From NCBI GenBank assembly GCA_037576215.1, contig JBANDB010000004.1, forward strand, positions 3,844,001-3,908,000: a DNA stretch of 64,000 nucleotides, in the 5' to 3' direction. Origin of the DNA: Armillaria gallica. Its lineage: Eukaryota; Basidiomycota; Agaricomycetes; Agaricales; Physalacriaceae. Of this stretch, positions 43,276-55,620 are shown piece by piece; the first letter of the stretch is position 1; the number at the start of each line of letters is the position of its first letter. The notes beneath the pieces are model-generated. The model saw only the letters and a program-made list of their open reading frames with translations, had not been told where the DNA came from and searched no databases. The position numbers and the translations under genes were made by a program.

Positions 43276-45576
43276 TTAGAGCTCATCGTGGTCTCGGAAC
43301 GCCTCTTGGTCGTCATCAGAGGGTCCAGCCGCGCTATACAATTTTGTCGTTATCGGGTTGACGATGGCTTGGACCTCTGCAGTACACGTTATTAGAACTG
43401 ATCATCACCGATCAATGAGATTAAAACGTACCAGCCAACTTCTCTTCAAGGTCCTCCTCAGTTGCTGAAGAGCCATACTCGTCCAACCAGTCAGTCGTGT
43501 CCTTGACGGCGTCAAGGATAGTTTTCTTGTCCTCATCGCTGATCTTTCCTCCGAGACCCTCCTGGTCGCCGATCTGAGACTTCAATCCGTACACAAAGGC
43601 GGATAGGGAGTTCAAAGCTTCGATGCGCTTGCGTTGGGCCTCATCCTCAGAAGCGAACTTCTCGGCCTCGGCCACCATACGATCAATCTCTTCCTGTGAC
43701 AGACGGCCCTTCTCATTGGTGATGGTAATCGACTCTGACTTGCCACTGTCGGAATGGTTAGTCAAGACAAACAAACCAGGTATTAACACGGTCCACTCAC
43801 GTTCCCTTATCAGCAGCGGCGACCTTCATGATACCATTGGCATCGATCTCAAACGTAACCTCAATCTGAGGAACACCACGAGGTGCGGGAGGAATGCTGG
43901 ACAGTTCGAACTTGCCAAGAAGGTTATTGTCCTTGGTCAAGGAACGTTCTCCTTCGAAGACTTGGATCAAAACGGTGGGCTGGTTGTCAGCAGCAGTCGA
44001 GAAGCTAAAGCAAGTCGTCAGTCCGAGGAACTTCAGAACACGTCAAACAAACATACATCTGGCTCTTCCTGGTGGGGATAACGGTGTTCCTAGGAATCAA
44101 CTTGGTGAAGACACCGCCAGTGGTTTCGATACCGAGAGTGAGCGGGCAAACATCGACGAGGACGACATCAGCGGTTCCTTCCGCACCAGAGAGAATACCA
44201 CCCTGAACGGCAGCACCGTAGGCAACAGCCTCATCGGGGTTGATACCCTTGGAAGGCTCCTTGCCACCAAAGTACTCCTTAAGGAGTTGTTGGACCTTGG
44301 GAATACGAGTCGATCCACCAACGAGCACAACCTAGAACGACGGTAAGTACAAACGAAACAAAACAAAGATAGAAACTCACTTCGTCAACGTCTTCCTTCT
44401 TAACACCGGCATCCTTGAGAACCTGCTCGACAGGCTTCATCGTCTTCCTGAAGAGATCCATGTTCAACTCTTCGAACTTGGCCCTGGTCAAAGTCTCCGA
44501 GAAGTCGTTGCCATCTTCGAAACTTTCGATTTCGATGCGGGTACTCTGTTGGTTGGACAGCGTCCTCTTGGCCTTCTCAACCTCCCTCTTCAGTTTGCCC
44601 ATGGCACGGAGGTTGGGAGTGACATCAGTGCCGGTCTTCTTCTTGTACTGCTTGACGAGGTACTCGATGACACGGTTATCGAAATCTTCACCACCAAGGT
44701 GAGTGTCACCAGCGGTGGCCATGACCTCGAAGACACCGTCGTCGATGGACAGGAGGGAAACATCGAAAGTTCCACCACCGAGATCGTAGACGATGATCTG
44801 GGACTCTCCGCCTTTCTTGTTGAGACCATAGGCGATGGCAGCAGCGGTGGGTTCGTTGATAATACGGAGAACCTGGAGACCGGCGATGGTTCCGGCATCC
44901 TTGGTGGCCTGACGCTGAGCATCATTGAAGTCTGCATCCAAAATTGAGAACAAATCATCAAAGAGTGTAAGGAAAAGACGCACAGGCGGGGACAGTGACG
45001 ACGGCATGGGTGACCTTTTCTCCAAGGTACGCCTCAGCAGTCTCCTTCATCTTAGTAAGGACCATGGCGCTGATTTCCTCGGGAGTGAAGTCGCGGTATT
45101 CGCCCTTGTACTCGACGGTGATTGCGGGTTTCCCGCCCTTCTCCTGAACCTTGAAAGGCCAGTGCTTCATGTCGCGTTGGATGTCACCATCGTCCATTTT
45201 ACGACCAATGAGACGCTTGGCATCGAAGACGGTGTTTCGCGGGTTGGAGTGGAAGGCGTTCTTGGCGCTGTCACCAACAAGGCGTTCATCATCGGAGAAG
45301 GAGACCCAAGACGGTGTGATACGGTGACCCTGGTCGTTGGCGATAATTTCTACCCGACCACCCTTCTGAACACCGACACATGAGTACGTCGTTCCGAGAT
45401 CTGTTAGACAGAGGTAAGGAAAAGGCATGGCCCAATAAGAAAAAATGGTGCTCGCCTATTCCAATGACAGTTCCGTATTCTGAGTGGGGCTCCTCTGCGC
45501 GTACAGAGCAGAAGAGGGCTATCAAAGCGAAGAAAGTGAATGAAAGAACGGACACCATCCGTCGTGTCGACGACAT
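43276..45576 (-). CDS. kar2: ER-lumenal Hsp70 chaperone BiP
   Basis: Seven exons: 45,576-45,456, 45,400-44,984, 44,931-44,381, 44,331-44,057, 44,004-43,801, 43,745-43,432 and 43,376-43,276. They add to 661 codons in perfect frame. The N-terminal signal peptide is hydrophobic ([19 protein letters not shown]). The nucleotide-binding domain follows with [35 protein letters not shown] and [12 protein letters not shown]. The substrate-binding domain has [10 protein letters not shown] and the lid ends in EEKLAG. The last exon encodes the ER-retention signal HDEL. BiP folds secretory proteins and regulates the unfolded-protein response. Intron 1 begins GC (AG end) rather than GT. A TATA box and a UPR-type element lie upstream. 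The gene is intact. Confidence 0.96.
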
Positions 45577-45623
45577 TTTGGGGAGGACAAAGAAAGTGCA
45601 GTTCGAGGTGATGGCGGCTGTCC

Positions 45624-45631
45624 TTTATAAA
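45624..45631 (-). promoter_or_regulatory. TATA box of the BiP gene
   Basis: TTTATAAA (palindromic) lies about 50 bases upstream of the BiP start codon. Confidence 0.6.
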
Positions 45632-45640
45632 GAGAACGGG

Positions 45641-45649
45641 TGACGTGTC
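45641..45649 (-). promoter_or_regulatory. candidate unfolded-protein-response element
   Basis: TGACGTGTC on the plus strand (GACACGTCA for the BiP gene) contains the ACGTG core recognised by bZIP factors of the Hac1/XBP1/ATF6 type. It sits 10 bases upstream of the TATA box. Induction of BiP genes by such sites is established in other fungi; its use here is inferred. Confidence 0.45.
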
Positions 45650-45816
45650 GCTGCGTTGGCATCGACGTGAAAGGCACTAAGTTCCCACGGAAGAGACTCT
45701 GCGCGTGACGAATTCTGACGATTCTCGCAGACTTGCCGGACAATCTACAGGACTCTCCATATGGTATCTGCTACAGTAAATCTGCTAGAAATCCCTGGAA
45801 TCCCAGGCTACCCTTT

Positions 45817-46536
45817 TCAGTGCTCCTTGGCATTCGTCTCGGCTCTCCTCTGCAGCTCCTTCACCCCGTCATCCAATATAAATCTGGCAAACATGCAGTG
45901 TGCCCATTCTGACCATCTAGGGAGGACCTTGTTGTCACCATCGAGCACGGCGTAGTCATGCGCGCTCGAGAACCCAACAAGGACATCATCCCCGTCTCTT
46001 TCGACAGGCATATCATGTCTTCCCCCTTCCATCAGCCGCCACGGATACCCATACCTGGCGATGGTCTCGAAAAATCTGATCCCCCCCTCGGGATTGGCCC
46101 AACGTGTGGTCAGCTGTGACGTCGAGCTGGGAGGCTGTACGACCTCCAGCACGCCGCCAACCAGCTTGGCTCCTGGCTTCATCTCTGCTTCTTCTTTGAC
46201 ACCGTTTATCCACCCAGCCAACCTAGCTTCGAGACTTATCAAACGACCGTGCAAGACCGCGTCCGCCCATAGCTTTCTCGCTTCTTCGAGGCTGAATGGC
46301 TGCGGGAACAGGCTGGCTGGCACACGGGCGTAGTATGTGACAGGGGAGTTGGCGGGTACGTATGTCGGTCGGCTCGTGTCCTGCTTATTGGGTACCCAGA
46401 GCTGCGACGTTGGCGGAGGTGTATGTGGAGGGTACTTCTCCAGCATACTTGTACATATTTGAGTGGACTGGTATGCACCGTAGGCAGCCACAACCGCCCC
46501 GAAGGTTCTGAAGCCTGTCTTTGTGATGAAAGGCAT
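45817..46536 (-). CDS. conserved-looking protein with N-terminal membrane segment, function unknown
   Basis: The ATG at 46,536 gives 239 residues with no intron; an in-frame ATG further upstream (MSRVDVIGN) is also possible. The N-terminus has one hydrophobic stretch (FRTFGAVVAAYGAYQSTQI) followed by a Pro-rich linker. A soluble part follows with DYAVLDGDNKVLPRWSEWAH. The length and composition suggest a small membrane-anchored or mitochondrial protein. I do not recognise the family. It is divergent from naa30, with about 430 bases between the starts. Confidence 0.6.
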   Translation of the reverse strand: MPFITKTGFRTFGAVVAAYGAYQSTQICTSMLEKYPPHTPPPTSQLWVPNKQDTSRPTYVPANSPVTYYARVPASLFPQPFSLEEARKLWADAVLHGRLISLEARLAGWINGVKEEAEMKPGAKLVGGVLEVVQPPSSTSQLTTRWANPEGGIRFFETIARYGYPWRLMEGGRHDMPVERDGDDVLVGFSSAHDYAVLDGDNKVLPRWSEWAHCMFARFILDDGVKELQRRAETNAKEH

Positions 46537-46965
46537 GGTTATCGTTGTTAGATTTCCAATTACATCAACTCTCGACATTATCCGAAATAGGTCGCAGCTC
46601 TTCAATTCAGTATCTACTTTGAATTGGTGTGCTGGCAGCAGTGCCCTTACAGCAAGACTACATATCAATCTTTGATGGAACCGATTGACGTGATATCCAC
46701 TTAATCAGGCTCCCGGTCCGGAATGAGGACTCGGGAAACTTATTTCTTCTTCCTTTAGTCTTTTAGGCGCGTAGAGGACCCTGTGCAAGTTCCCTTCCAT
46801 TATTTTCGTTGTCTACCATTGCGGATGCAGCCCAAAAGCCTTACCGACGCGTTATTGAGATTTGTTGTGCAGTGCCTTCTACCACGTGAATAACGTCACG
46901 CTCTCCTCCGTGCCACGTCCCTCTCAATCTATCTTCCTTCCCACATCCATCATGGCTTCGAAATC

Positions 46966-47811
46966 ATGTACCGCCAGTACATCGGCGAATCCGACCTTCC
47001 CCACGTCATGGCGCTCGTGCAGAACGAGCTCAGCGAGCCGTACGTTATATACACCTTTCGTTATTTCCTACACCAGTGGCCAGTACTTCTCTTTGTCTAT
47101 CGTTACCACAAACTAACACCGATCTCTATCTCCAGGCCTCACCTATCCTTCCTGGTAAGCCCCCTCTACCTGCGAAGCATCCCAAGTCCCTAACCCCGTC
47201 ACCCCAGGCATACCCCAGCGATCCGTCCAACTCGGACCCAATAGGCGTTATCGTCTGCAAACAGAGCATGCACCGCGACACCTACAACAGAGGCTACATC
47301 GCCATGCTCAGCGTCAGCAAATCCTGGCGCAAACGCGGAATCGGTTCGTCCACCTTTCCATCCCTCTTGCTATCCTCACGTGAAATTCAGATACTTAAAA
47401 CCCCTACCAATCTTTTTTGGTGCGGTTTTCTGTTTTTCTTTTCTAGCTAGCGCGCTCGTTCGGAACTCTATCGATGCTATGAAGGAGGACGGAGTCGAGG
47501 AGGTCCGTGTGTCACTACCCCCAAACGTCATTGACACCCTTATCAATAACTTTCTACAGATCGTATTGGAAACCGAGTTTGATAATCATGCCGCGCTTTC
47601 ACTCTACGAATCACTTGGCTTCATCCGTGAGAAACGGCTGTATCGCTTCTACCTGAATGGCAAGGACGCTTTCCGTCTGATTCTCAACGTTCCGCCCAGC
47701 GATAACGTTACTCCCGGAAAGGTTAGGAGAGGAAATATGTATGGGGCTATACAGGTGTCTGATTATACTGACGACGAGGACGACGATGACTCAAGCGTAT
47801 CGGAGCGCTGA
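46966..47811 (+). CDS. naa30: N-alpha-acetyltransferase NatC catalytic subunit
   Basis: Five exons (46,966-47,078, 47,136-47,154, 47,208-47,343, 47,447-47,502, 47,560-47,811) add to 192 codons in frame. The product has the Naa30/Mak3 hallmarks: SEPYVIYTFRYFLHQWP, IGVIVCKQSMHRD, RGYIAMLSVSKSWRKRGI (acetyl-CoA-binding loop), IVLETEFDNHAALSLYESLG and KRLYRFYLNGKDAFRL. An acidic tail ends it. NatC acetylates N-termini such as Met-Leu/Ile/Phe. The first intron seems to start with GC, because this join gives the family's QWPHLSFL. An out-of-frame ATG (46,952) lies 14 bases upstream of the chosen start. Exon 2 is only 19 nt. Confidence 0.88.
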
Positions 47812-47983
47812 ATCACTCTTTGGGTGACTGCTGTTTTTATCTCCTTCTTGGTTGCCTTAATCTGGTCTTACTACTTACCATTGTTGTTACCCTTTACGAT
47901 TGTAGCATCTGTATTTGTACCATAGAAATCACTACTCAGTCTTCCCGAACAGGTTTAATACTGCCATTGACCGATATACCTCT

Positions 47984-49142
47984 TCAGTCAAAGACTACCG
48001 AAAACTCTATGCATGAAACTGTACATATTCTCCAGGTTGCAGGAAGGATCCCTGTCGAACAAATGATCCACCCTTTCCAGCTCATCATAATGTACACGAG
48101 CATCAGGTCCAGCAGCTGCAACAACATCTCTAGCCTCTTCGACAGGAACCTATCGTCAATGTCCCCATGGACGATATACGTTGGCGGTAGTGCAAATTCG
48201 CCAGACTTGAGGGCGGGAGCAATACTATACGCCGAAGGTTCAATTGACTCCCCCGCCAACAAAAGGTCCGCCAGAATCCCTCTGACGGCAAAAGTCAAAC
48301 CCGCCCAGAGTGCAGATATAGAAAATCACAACGCACTCTTGTATCATGTAAGAATAGAACACGTTCCTCGGGCTGTCCAATGCCGACGAAGCCACCTTCT
48401 CTCCTTTATGATCAAGGAACGCTCCGAGCTCCTCCTTATCTATGACGCGCTTAAAGTAGGATACCGGGTACTGCTTCGTCGTCCAGAACGGATCCAACAG
48501 ATCCGTGATAGGATACAACGCTGCGATACCTTTGACACGCCCCTTTTCCGGTGGGTCGAGCCCACTCGCCTTGAACCCGATACCCGTCCCACACAAGAGC
48601 GACAACCACCCGCCCGCGGAGCTCCCGCTGAGAACGAGCTTGTTGGGATCCACACGGTTCCCTGTAGCAGAGGCGAACTCGGGTGTGAAGAGAAAGTCGA
48701 TGGCGGCTTTGCAGTCAGAGAGAATGGCCGGAAACTTGGTTTGGGGGGCTAAGCGGTAGTCTGCAGAGATGAAGCAGAGGTTGTGGGATGAAGGTGAACG
48801 GAGCTGGTGAGGCGAGGCCGCTGAGAGATTTATGAGTAACTCTGTGGTCTTGATTATAAGTAAATCTGACCTTTCCGAGTTCCCTGGACGTCAGGTGTAG
48901 TGTGGTGAGCAAGGGTGGACCCTTAAAAGAAGCTCTGACATAGCTCACCTGCAACAATCCTCCTCCTAGTTCTGTTATCAGTGTACTATCAGGACCGATA
49001 ACGATGAACACTCACCATGCCACCACAGGACAACAGGTGCGGGAGACTCAGGCGTAGCAGATTCCGGCACGTAGACGTCCATGGTGATATCGAGGCCATC
49101 GACGCGCTTGAAAACAATTTCCTGGGGTTTCGCTGGAGCCAT
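47984..49142 (-). CDS. HSL-type alpha/beta hydrolase (one-base frameshift near the end)
   Basis: Exons 49,142-49,016, 48,965-48,949, 48,883-48,871 (13 nt), 48,820-48,337 and from 48,281 on. The oxyanion motif HGGGLLQGTRK is assembled across three splice junctions. SADYRLAP, the nucleophile elbow SGSSAGGWLS and the catalytic Asp in VHGDIDDR follow. The catalytic His (VDHLFD) lies in another frame after about 48,150, where a run reads AGGTTCC; one missing G would restore the family ending and a stop at 47,989. As written, the frame runs to 47,984 without the catalytic His. It is probably an esterase or lipase of unknown substrate. An assembly error seems likelier than a real break. Confidence 0.8.
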
Positions 49143-49953
49143 GGCGGGAGTGTGGGTGCTGACTGAGCACAGGCGTCTGTATTTGAAGCATTCCCGCGTT
49201 GCTGATATAAGTCAACATCCATGCGAATATCTGCACCATTTTGGTTGCCGGTGTGAAAATAGGCACCTGGCTGTACCCAGTCACTGAGTTGTCTTGGTAA
49301 AACGGAGACGAGTAAGAATAGCTATGTTACGGGGAACATAGCTAAATATCAATGATGCTCGACCCAAGGGGAAAGCTTTTTGCATGTTTCGAGCCGAATG
49401 GAAAGACGTGGCGACCATGAGAAATAGTGGTGAACATTCGTGGCAACGCGACTAGAAGAACCGTGCCTAGAACTACGATGAAGAAGAGGGAAGAAAGAAA
49501 AGCCAGGTAGATCGGAGTTAGGTAATCCTGTAGCAGTAAACTCCATGTGGTAAGCCGACGATTGAGGAGCGCTGCTCTATTTGCACAGCATTATCCGCAG
49601 CTGTTCGAGCTATTTTAGAGAAATACGTGGCGGTAATGGAGGCAATTTGAGGACGGCTTGCGGGGAAATGGAGAAAGGAAGCAGTAACTTCAAGAGAAAG
49701 AGCCTGAGTGGATGCTTGAAGCGGGCTGGTCCGCAGTTGGAGAGGCCACTAAGCGCTGGTTGGAGGCTAGGCACAGACTTAGAGTAGAGGAAGTGGGTCA
49801 TCTGGCACAGGATAAAAAGGTATGACCCGGCCCTGCTTTTATCTGTCGTCCGGACCCACGGCCAGATTTAAGAAACCAGCACTGCATCGTTTCGCTTTGA
49901 ATCTTTTGAACAATCTGAATGTTCGATGTTCACTCTCGCCGACCACGGCTCCT
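49143..49953. other. intergenic, no gene seen
   Basis: Lies between the 5' end of the hydrolase gene and the 3' end of the F-box gene. Short ORFs have no recognisable features. Confidence 0.5.
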
Positions 49954-51631
49954 TCAGACCCCTTCCCATCGCTCCCAAGGACGTATCCGCAACGGAACCT
50001 GTTCAGCTACCAATTCGACACTGCCTGTAGCAGACGTAGTCCAACGCGCCTGACATACATGTTATAGAAAGTCCAAGAAAGACTGGGAAGATTTCTTACC
50101 TCTAGATGATACCCGTTTACATCCAGTCTCCGTAATCGCGACGACTTGATCATAATATCTTTAGCTGCTGACGAAAATCGCGAAGATAAACTTTGCTTGA
50201 TGTTTCGCACATTAATTTTGGCAGTGTGGAGATACTTCATTTGTGGGATACATTGATCAAGGACAGTCTGAAGGGCAGTAGGTAAGTCATCAGCGGGGAA
50301 AAGTTGTTAATCACTGACCAGCACGTTCTTTCCCCCAGCCACAGAGAGTTCTTCCAGCACCAAGCACTCCTTACACAGGAGTCTGAGCCCATCCACGCTT
50401 ATAAAAGCCTGTGGCATCTCAAGACGCTGGAGCCTACTAGGATGTCTACTAGCCAGATGGTGTATGATGCCATCAAACCGGACGTTGGAGGTCACGGAGT
50501 TGTCATCAGAGAGTAAGGCGAGATGTTCGATGGGAGAGCTCGTAATCACAGTGCGTATCCATTTGCCAAGTCGATCGGCCTCGTCGCGACTCCAGACGGG
50601 TGAATAGTAGACAGTGAATGACTGGAGGTTGGGCAAAAAGGGAATAATAGGTGAAGGCCGTAGTTGCTGCACAACATTAGCCCAAAGCTGGTCACGGAGA
50701 ACACACATGACGAACCAGATAGTATTGCAATGTCACGAATCGTAATTGGGGTAATTGCGACAGAAAAGAAAAGACATCTTCATCCGTAAGAGAATACGAT
50801 AGTCCATGTGAAAAGGCGATAATGTTCTCAACATACGGCACAAGGGATCTGAGCACACCGGGTGTTATTGATCCACAATTGCCCTACAAGAGATATCAGC
50901 CTCGCGGAATGAAGTCGAGGGAAGATGATATACACCTTCAAATGCAATTCATTCAGTGTCAAGTTTGCCAGCCAGGATGGCAGCGCGTCTAATATCGCTC
51001 TCGTCGGATCTTGAAGCACCAAAATATTAATCCCTGTGATTTGTACCAGCTTCGGCGCCCTGGGCACGTCCATACACGAAGAGTTGACCGCGAGACGAGA
51101 TAGATTGGGTAACAACTTCAAAGCACCTAGGACATCTGTGAAGAGGTCTTCGTGATATATCGTCGGTGTCAAGCGACATGATCGCATATTCACGAAAGAC
51201 TGGATAGCGTTAAGTAACATCGCCGGAAATGGATTCAGTGGTGGCGGTCGCGGCGAAAGGGATCCTGTAGAATATGGGCGCATATACCAAGAAGACAAAC
51301 GGTAGAACTGACCGCTGATTTCCAGTGACACGACTTTTGGTGCGTAATGAGGAAGGCAAGCCGAGCTAAACATCGAGGATGGCTAATTCTGAATTCCTGA
51401 GCTTTCACTACTACGATAGAGAGCGTTACACACTGGGGGTACTCCTTTGTCCTTCAAACTGAATATTGTCGGACGAAATATGGGCGACCAGACGACCTTG
51501 GAGTAAAGGATTTTGGTGGCGAGTCGATTGAGACTGTGGCTGACGAGCGCGCAGTTTCTGAGGGCCGCATATTCGGTATGGAGCTCTTCAAGTATACAAC
51601 ACAGGACGTCGTCGTCGAGGATGGGACTCAT
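49954..51631 (-). CDS. F-box protein with divergent leucine-rich region
   Basis: The ATG at 51,631 starts an F-box-like N-terminus (LDDDVLCCILEELHTEYAAL, CALVSHSLNRLATKILY). Introns at 51,442-51,383 and 50,935-50,884 keep frame. Another ends with TGCAG just before QLRPSPIIPFLPNLQSF, and two more fall near 50,328 and 50,090. The body is the loosely repeated Leu-rich pattern of Agaricomycete F-box proteins (LPNLSRLAVNSS, IEHLALLSDDN, SRLRRLDVNGYHLE). It ends at TGA 49,954-49,956. Such proteins bind Skp1 and choose substrates for SCF ubiquitin ligases; the target is unknown. This family is typically expanded in these fungi. Confidence 0.72.
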
Positions 51632-53004
51632 GATGGTGGTCGAAGGAAGGATTAGCGGCCCGATATCCGACAATGGACATGGTCCGTGCGTCGTTGCTCG
51701 GAGGTATATAAGGCACGTTCCGACAATAGAATTCCTTACCACTCTGGCCTTTTGGCTTAGATCAAGTGTAGTATCTGTTCTTAATAGTTTAACCACTATT
51801 ATGGAGGCACCGCCTCCCGTATTGGTTATCTAATTTTTGCCGCCCTTGTCCTCTGTGCTCTGCTTGCAACACGGAGGCGCGATGACCTTGCTACTGCAGT
51901 ACCGGCTTGTGTTGTTGGGGGATCCCTCTTTCTTTGCTGTGCACTTGCGAGGACCTCCAATTGGTGGTTTTTGAGTTGCAGCAAACATGGAATTTGGCCT
52001 GTATTGAACTTTGGAAGAATATTGTATTGTATGTGTAGGTTACCTGCTGGGTGTTGACTATTAGCTATCAGACAATAATGTCTTATTCATTGTGAATGTC
52101 AAGTAATGTGGAGATGAAAGTGCTTGATTATGGATTCAGTTGAATGCAGTTGTTTTTTTTATGTCTCGCTCAAGTGTGGCCTGGTTGACTACGGTGTTCT
52201 TGTTTGTCCTCTCCTTCCAATTTTCCAGTTTCCAAGGTGCTTACGTATCAGTTAATACTCAGTGCTTGTCCTTGTTGATGTCTGCCTTTAGAAATCCCTA
52301 GGTAGCCTTAGGCTTGCTGTTACCTCGTCCAGTGAGCTGTCAAATATTTTCAATTTATTTTGCCTTCAAGGTCCTCTTCTAGTGTGTTGCAAGCTCACGC
52401 GCTCTAATTTGATCCAGACTCTGCCATCATCACGATGTCGGCGCGTTCATCTGACTAGGCCTCTATCTTCCATATGATGTCGCAGGCATGCAGACATGTT
52501 ACAGCGCCACCCGGGACAACTTCGGCTTGCTTTCCCCCCTCAAGTTCATTACCCGTCATCGACACTGGAGGTCACCTCGAGGGGCTCTTAGCCTCTCCTA
52601 GGCAGACACTCGGATATCAAGCAGTCACCACTTCCGATCCCAAACGCGCTTTTTCACAGATTCCGATCACTGATGATGTCGATGTATATGCCTGAAGGCC
52701 TGGACCGAGCAGCCTCCTAAAGCATCCCACACGAATTAGAGACCCTGTATGTACAACGGTGCACACAAGTCGGACATCCGGCATCGAAGGTTCATTTATC
52801 AATTCGAAAACAAAAGGGATCCCAGAATTAAAATACCACCCGGCAGGGTCCTCATTCCTTTTTGAGGACTTTGAGCGCTCCCCGAAAACAATCGGCGTTC
52901 CTTAAGACGAGCCGAGATCAAACTAAAAATTCCTGTCCCAGGGAGAATGCTCGCTCTTTTGTTCCTTCTCGCTCGCTACCCACCACTGTCGCTCTTTCTA
53001 GCTC
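51632..53004. other. intergenic, no gene seen
   Basis: About 1.4 kb between divergent genes. It contains T-rich and mixed sequence without a convincing ORF. The last 70 bases are pyrimidine-rich (CTCGCTCGCTACC..), as in fungal promoters next to a start codon. Confidence 0.5.
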
Positions 53005-55244
53005 ATGTCCAATGTCGATGGCTTGATCATAGTTGACGACCAGGATGCCGATGTATCGTACACTGGCTCATGGACGTCCGCCGGGTCTGCGCTGGAGTAT
53101 AGCCAAACGATACACGCTTCTAATGAGACGGGTGCGTCGATGTCGTATAATTTCACAGGTGCGCATCGGTGTGAGGGAATATGCTCCTGTCTAATACTTT
53201 TCAGGGACATATATCTCCGTCTATGGCGACTACGACACGAGGGGCTCGTGTTCTTTGGTTTTGACTCTGGATGGAAAGTCGACAACAGTCGATACTCCAC
53301 AGATCAATGAGACAGCACACCACCGGCAGATATGGGCATCCTCGCAGTTGAGCGATGTCAACCACACACTCGTTTATTCCGTCGACTCGTGTCACAAGAC
53401 GAATGCTAATTCATCTGGAACGTACGGCTGGTTCGACTATATCTTATATCAACCATCCCCGGGTACCTTCCCACTGCCAAGTATGTTATCGACGATACCA
53501 GCTCGGATATCAAATGGGCAGGCAACTGGTCGCGAACTGGTGTAGACGGGGATTTTAATGTCACTGCCCACGCGAGCAGCAAAGGCGCTTCTCTCGAACT
53601 CCAGTTCACGGGTATGTTCACTCGTTTCTGTCGCTTCATTCTCTAACTAACGCGCCGCTGTAGGCTCAGCTATCTCGGTTTATGGTCGGTTGAGCAACGT
53701 TACAAATACATTGACCTCTGCGGCATTTGCTATCGATAACGGCGCTGGGGCAACTTACAATGCTCCAACTCAAAACGCCACTGTTTTTAACGAACAGTTC
53801 TTTGCATCCGGGGCTCTTTCTCAGCAGGAGCATACTCTCACAATGACCGCGCTGTCGGACGCCGCTATTTATATCGACTATTTTATTATTCGGTCCACCC
53901 ATTCTGTTTCCTCTGGAGGCAGTCCGACTGGATCCTCTGGGAGGTCACATCGTATTGGGGCCATCGTCGGAGGAACCGTTGGTGGTGTAGTGGGCCTCAT
54001 CGCCATCGCGGCCGCCATCTACTTTCTGCTCAAGCGAGGGAAGCGACCAGGGAAAAACAAAGATCTTAATTCACGTATGTGCGACGTCTTCTTTCCTGTC
54101 TGCTGTCTGAACGTTATTCGGAAGTGACCCCGCCGCCATCAGCCTTTGGTACCGGGAGAAGAGGCACCGTGTTGGTCAGGAACTCCATAGACGGAAGTTA
54201 TTCACTCTCGGGGTGGGCTCCCCCCATGGCCAGCACACACGCATGCGGAGCGTTCATACTACACCTTCTGATGATGATATCTCCACTGCACCGGAACGAC
54301 GCCTAGTATCACACTTTTCTATAGGCTCGTCTATCGCATCATCCCATGGTAAGTATGCTTCCCCTGATCGATATGTTACCTATGATGACCCATGTGAGTT
54401 CTCTCACCTCTCAATTAACTTCGCTTATATCGATCACATTCTTCCTCTAATCCCCCAGTTCACATTCCCACTCAACCACCCACGCCAAGAACTCCCACCT
54501 CAGGCACTAGTTCGTCACCTCTTCTCACAAGCATACCGGAGTCCCCTCCCGTCGAACGATCGGCCTTTTCTCGCTTGTACCGTTCCTATCCTCGTAAAAC
54601 CCGCACGCACAGGCCTATTCTATCTGATGGTCCATCTTATCCTCCAGACGATGGGTTGAGGTCACCGCCAATGTCCCCTGGCACATCGTCCTATCAATCG
54701 TCTGGTCAACCATCCAGCAGGAACCTTCTGTACAGCGCCACCTCGTTTGACACCGACGAATATTTCCCGTCGATCTCTGATCTCAAAAGACGACAATTAC
54801 CGCAACCACCTCCAAAGCAATCGCTGAGGGAACAGTCGGGAACTGAATTTCGTGATGTGCCGAGTAAGTCCAAGTTCTAGGTCAGGAAAGGTAGTCTAAA
54901 TTATTGTCGCGATCCCGGCAGCCCCCCGTCCCCTGCCTGTGCCAGGATCTTCGTCTTCGTCTTCGTCTTCATCCCCCAATCCTCCTTCTAGCCCATCCGG
55001 GATTGTGCGGAAGGGAACCAATAACTTCACAGGGTCTGATTCCGATGCGATTTCCGATTTAAAAAGACCAAATGTACTGGTGACCCTTTCGAGAGAGGGT
55101 ATGTCGACATCGACCCTTCCTATCGTACATACAGACAGTGGGTTGCGGTACACAAACGACCCAAGTAATGGACCTTCGGCGGACGATATCGATACAACGA
55201 CACTTGTACCAGATGAGCTGCCGCCAGTGTACACACTTCGTTGA
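53005..55244 (+). CDS. single-pass membrane protein with two similar extracellular domains
   Basis: The product begins MSNVDGLIIVDDQDADVSYT. It has two related domains, each starting with a VDD motif and a W and ending FTG..ISVYG (NFTGTYISVYG; QFTGSAISVYG). A Ser/Gly linker follows, then a membrane helix (IGAIVGGTVGGVVGLIAIAA) with a basic stop (KRGKR). A long Ser/Pro-rich cytoplasmic tail ends at TGA 55,242-55,244. This layout is common in Agaricomycetes; its role is unknown. Introns are recognisable (for example after NFTG and after QFTG). Two one-base losses, at CCC near 53,471 and C6 at 54,222-54,227, break the frame. An upstream ATG with a hydrophobic stretch (MLALLFLLARYPPLSLFL, 52,947) is out of frame but could be a spliced signal peptide. 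Confidence 0.7.
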
Positions 55245-55492
55245 TATATTTTCAGGATTGTTTGTTTCTGAGCTGGTGGTGTAACATCATTCGTTTTACC
55301 TATTGCGTTGTAATTTTATGAAGTATATGTGTGTGGGTCGGAACCAATTTTTGAATCCAAAGCGATAACGGCCTCGGACATGTGAGGGAGTAATTGATAG
55401 GCAATTGACCATGTTGAGTTGGGTCTAACCTCGAACCCAAACCTCCATCATGATATGCCTTGATCCCCACTTTACTTCTTGTATCTTTCGCC

Positions 55493-55620
55493 ATGGCGGA
55501 CGACCGCCCATTCTCCTACTCTCTACAGCCCTGTCTCCCATTTTCCTTGTAATGATGCGACCAACGCCCTACCGATGCGTGCTATTTCTCCCGTCTTCGT
55601 CGCTACCTCGTCTGCTGCAC
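55493..55620 (+). pseudogene. 5' fragment of a wax-synthase-like gene
   Basis: ATGGCGGACGACCGCCC... and the following PFSYSL and RPTPYRCVLFLP readings match the N-terminus of the intact gene at 58,568 (MADERRPFSY.., QPTPYRRLLFLP). About 60 bases upstream match too. The frame is broken within 60 codons. It is a short inverted duplicate about 3 kb from its source. Confidence 0.7.
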
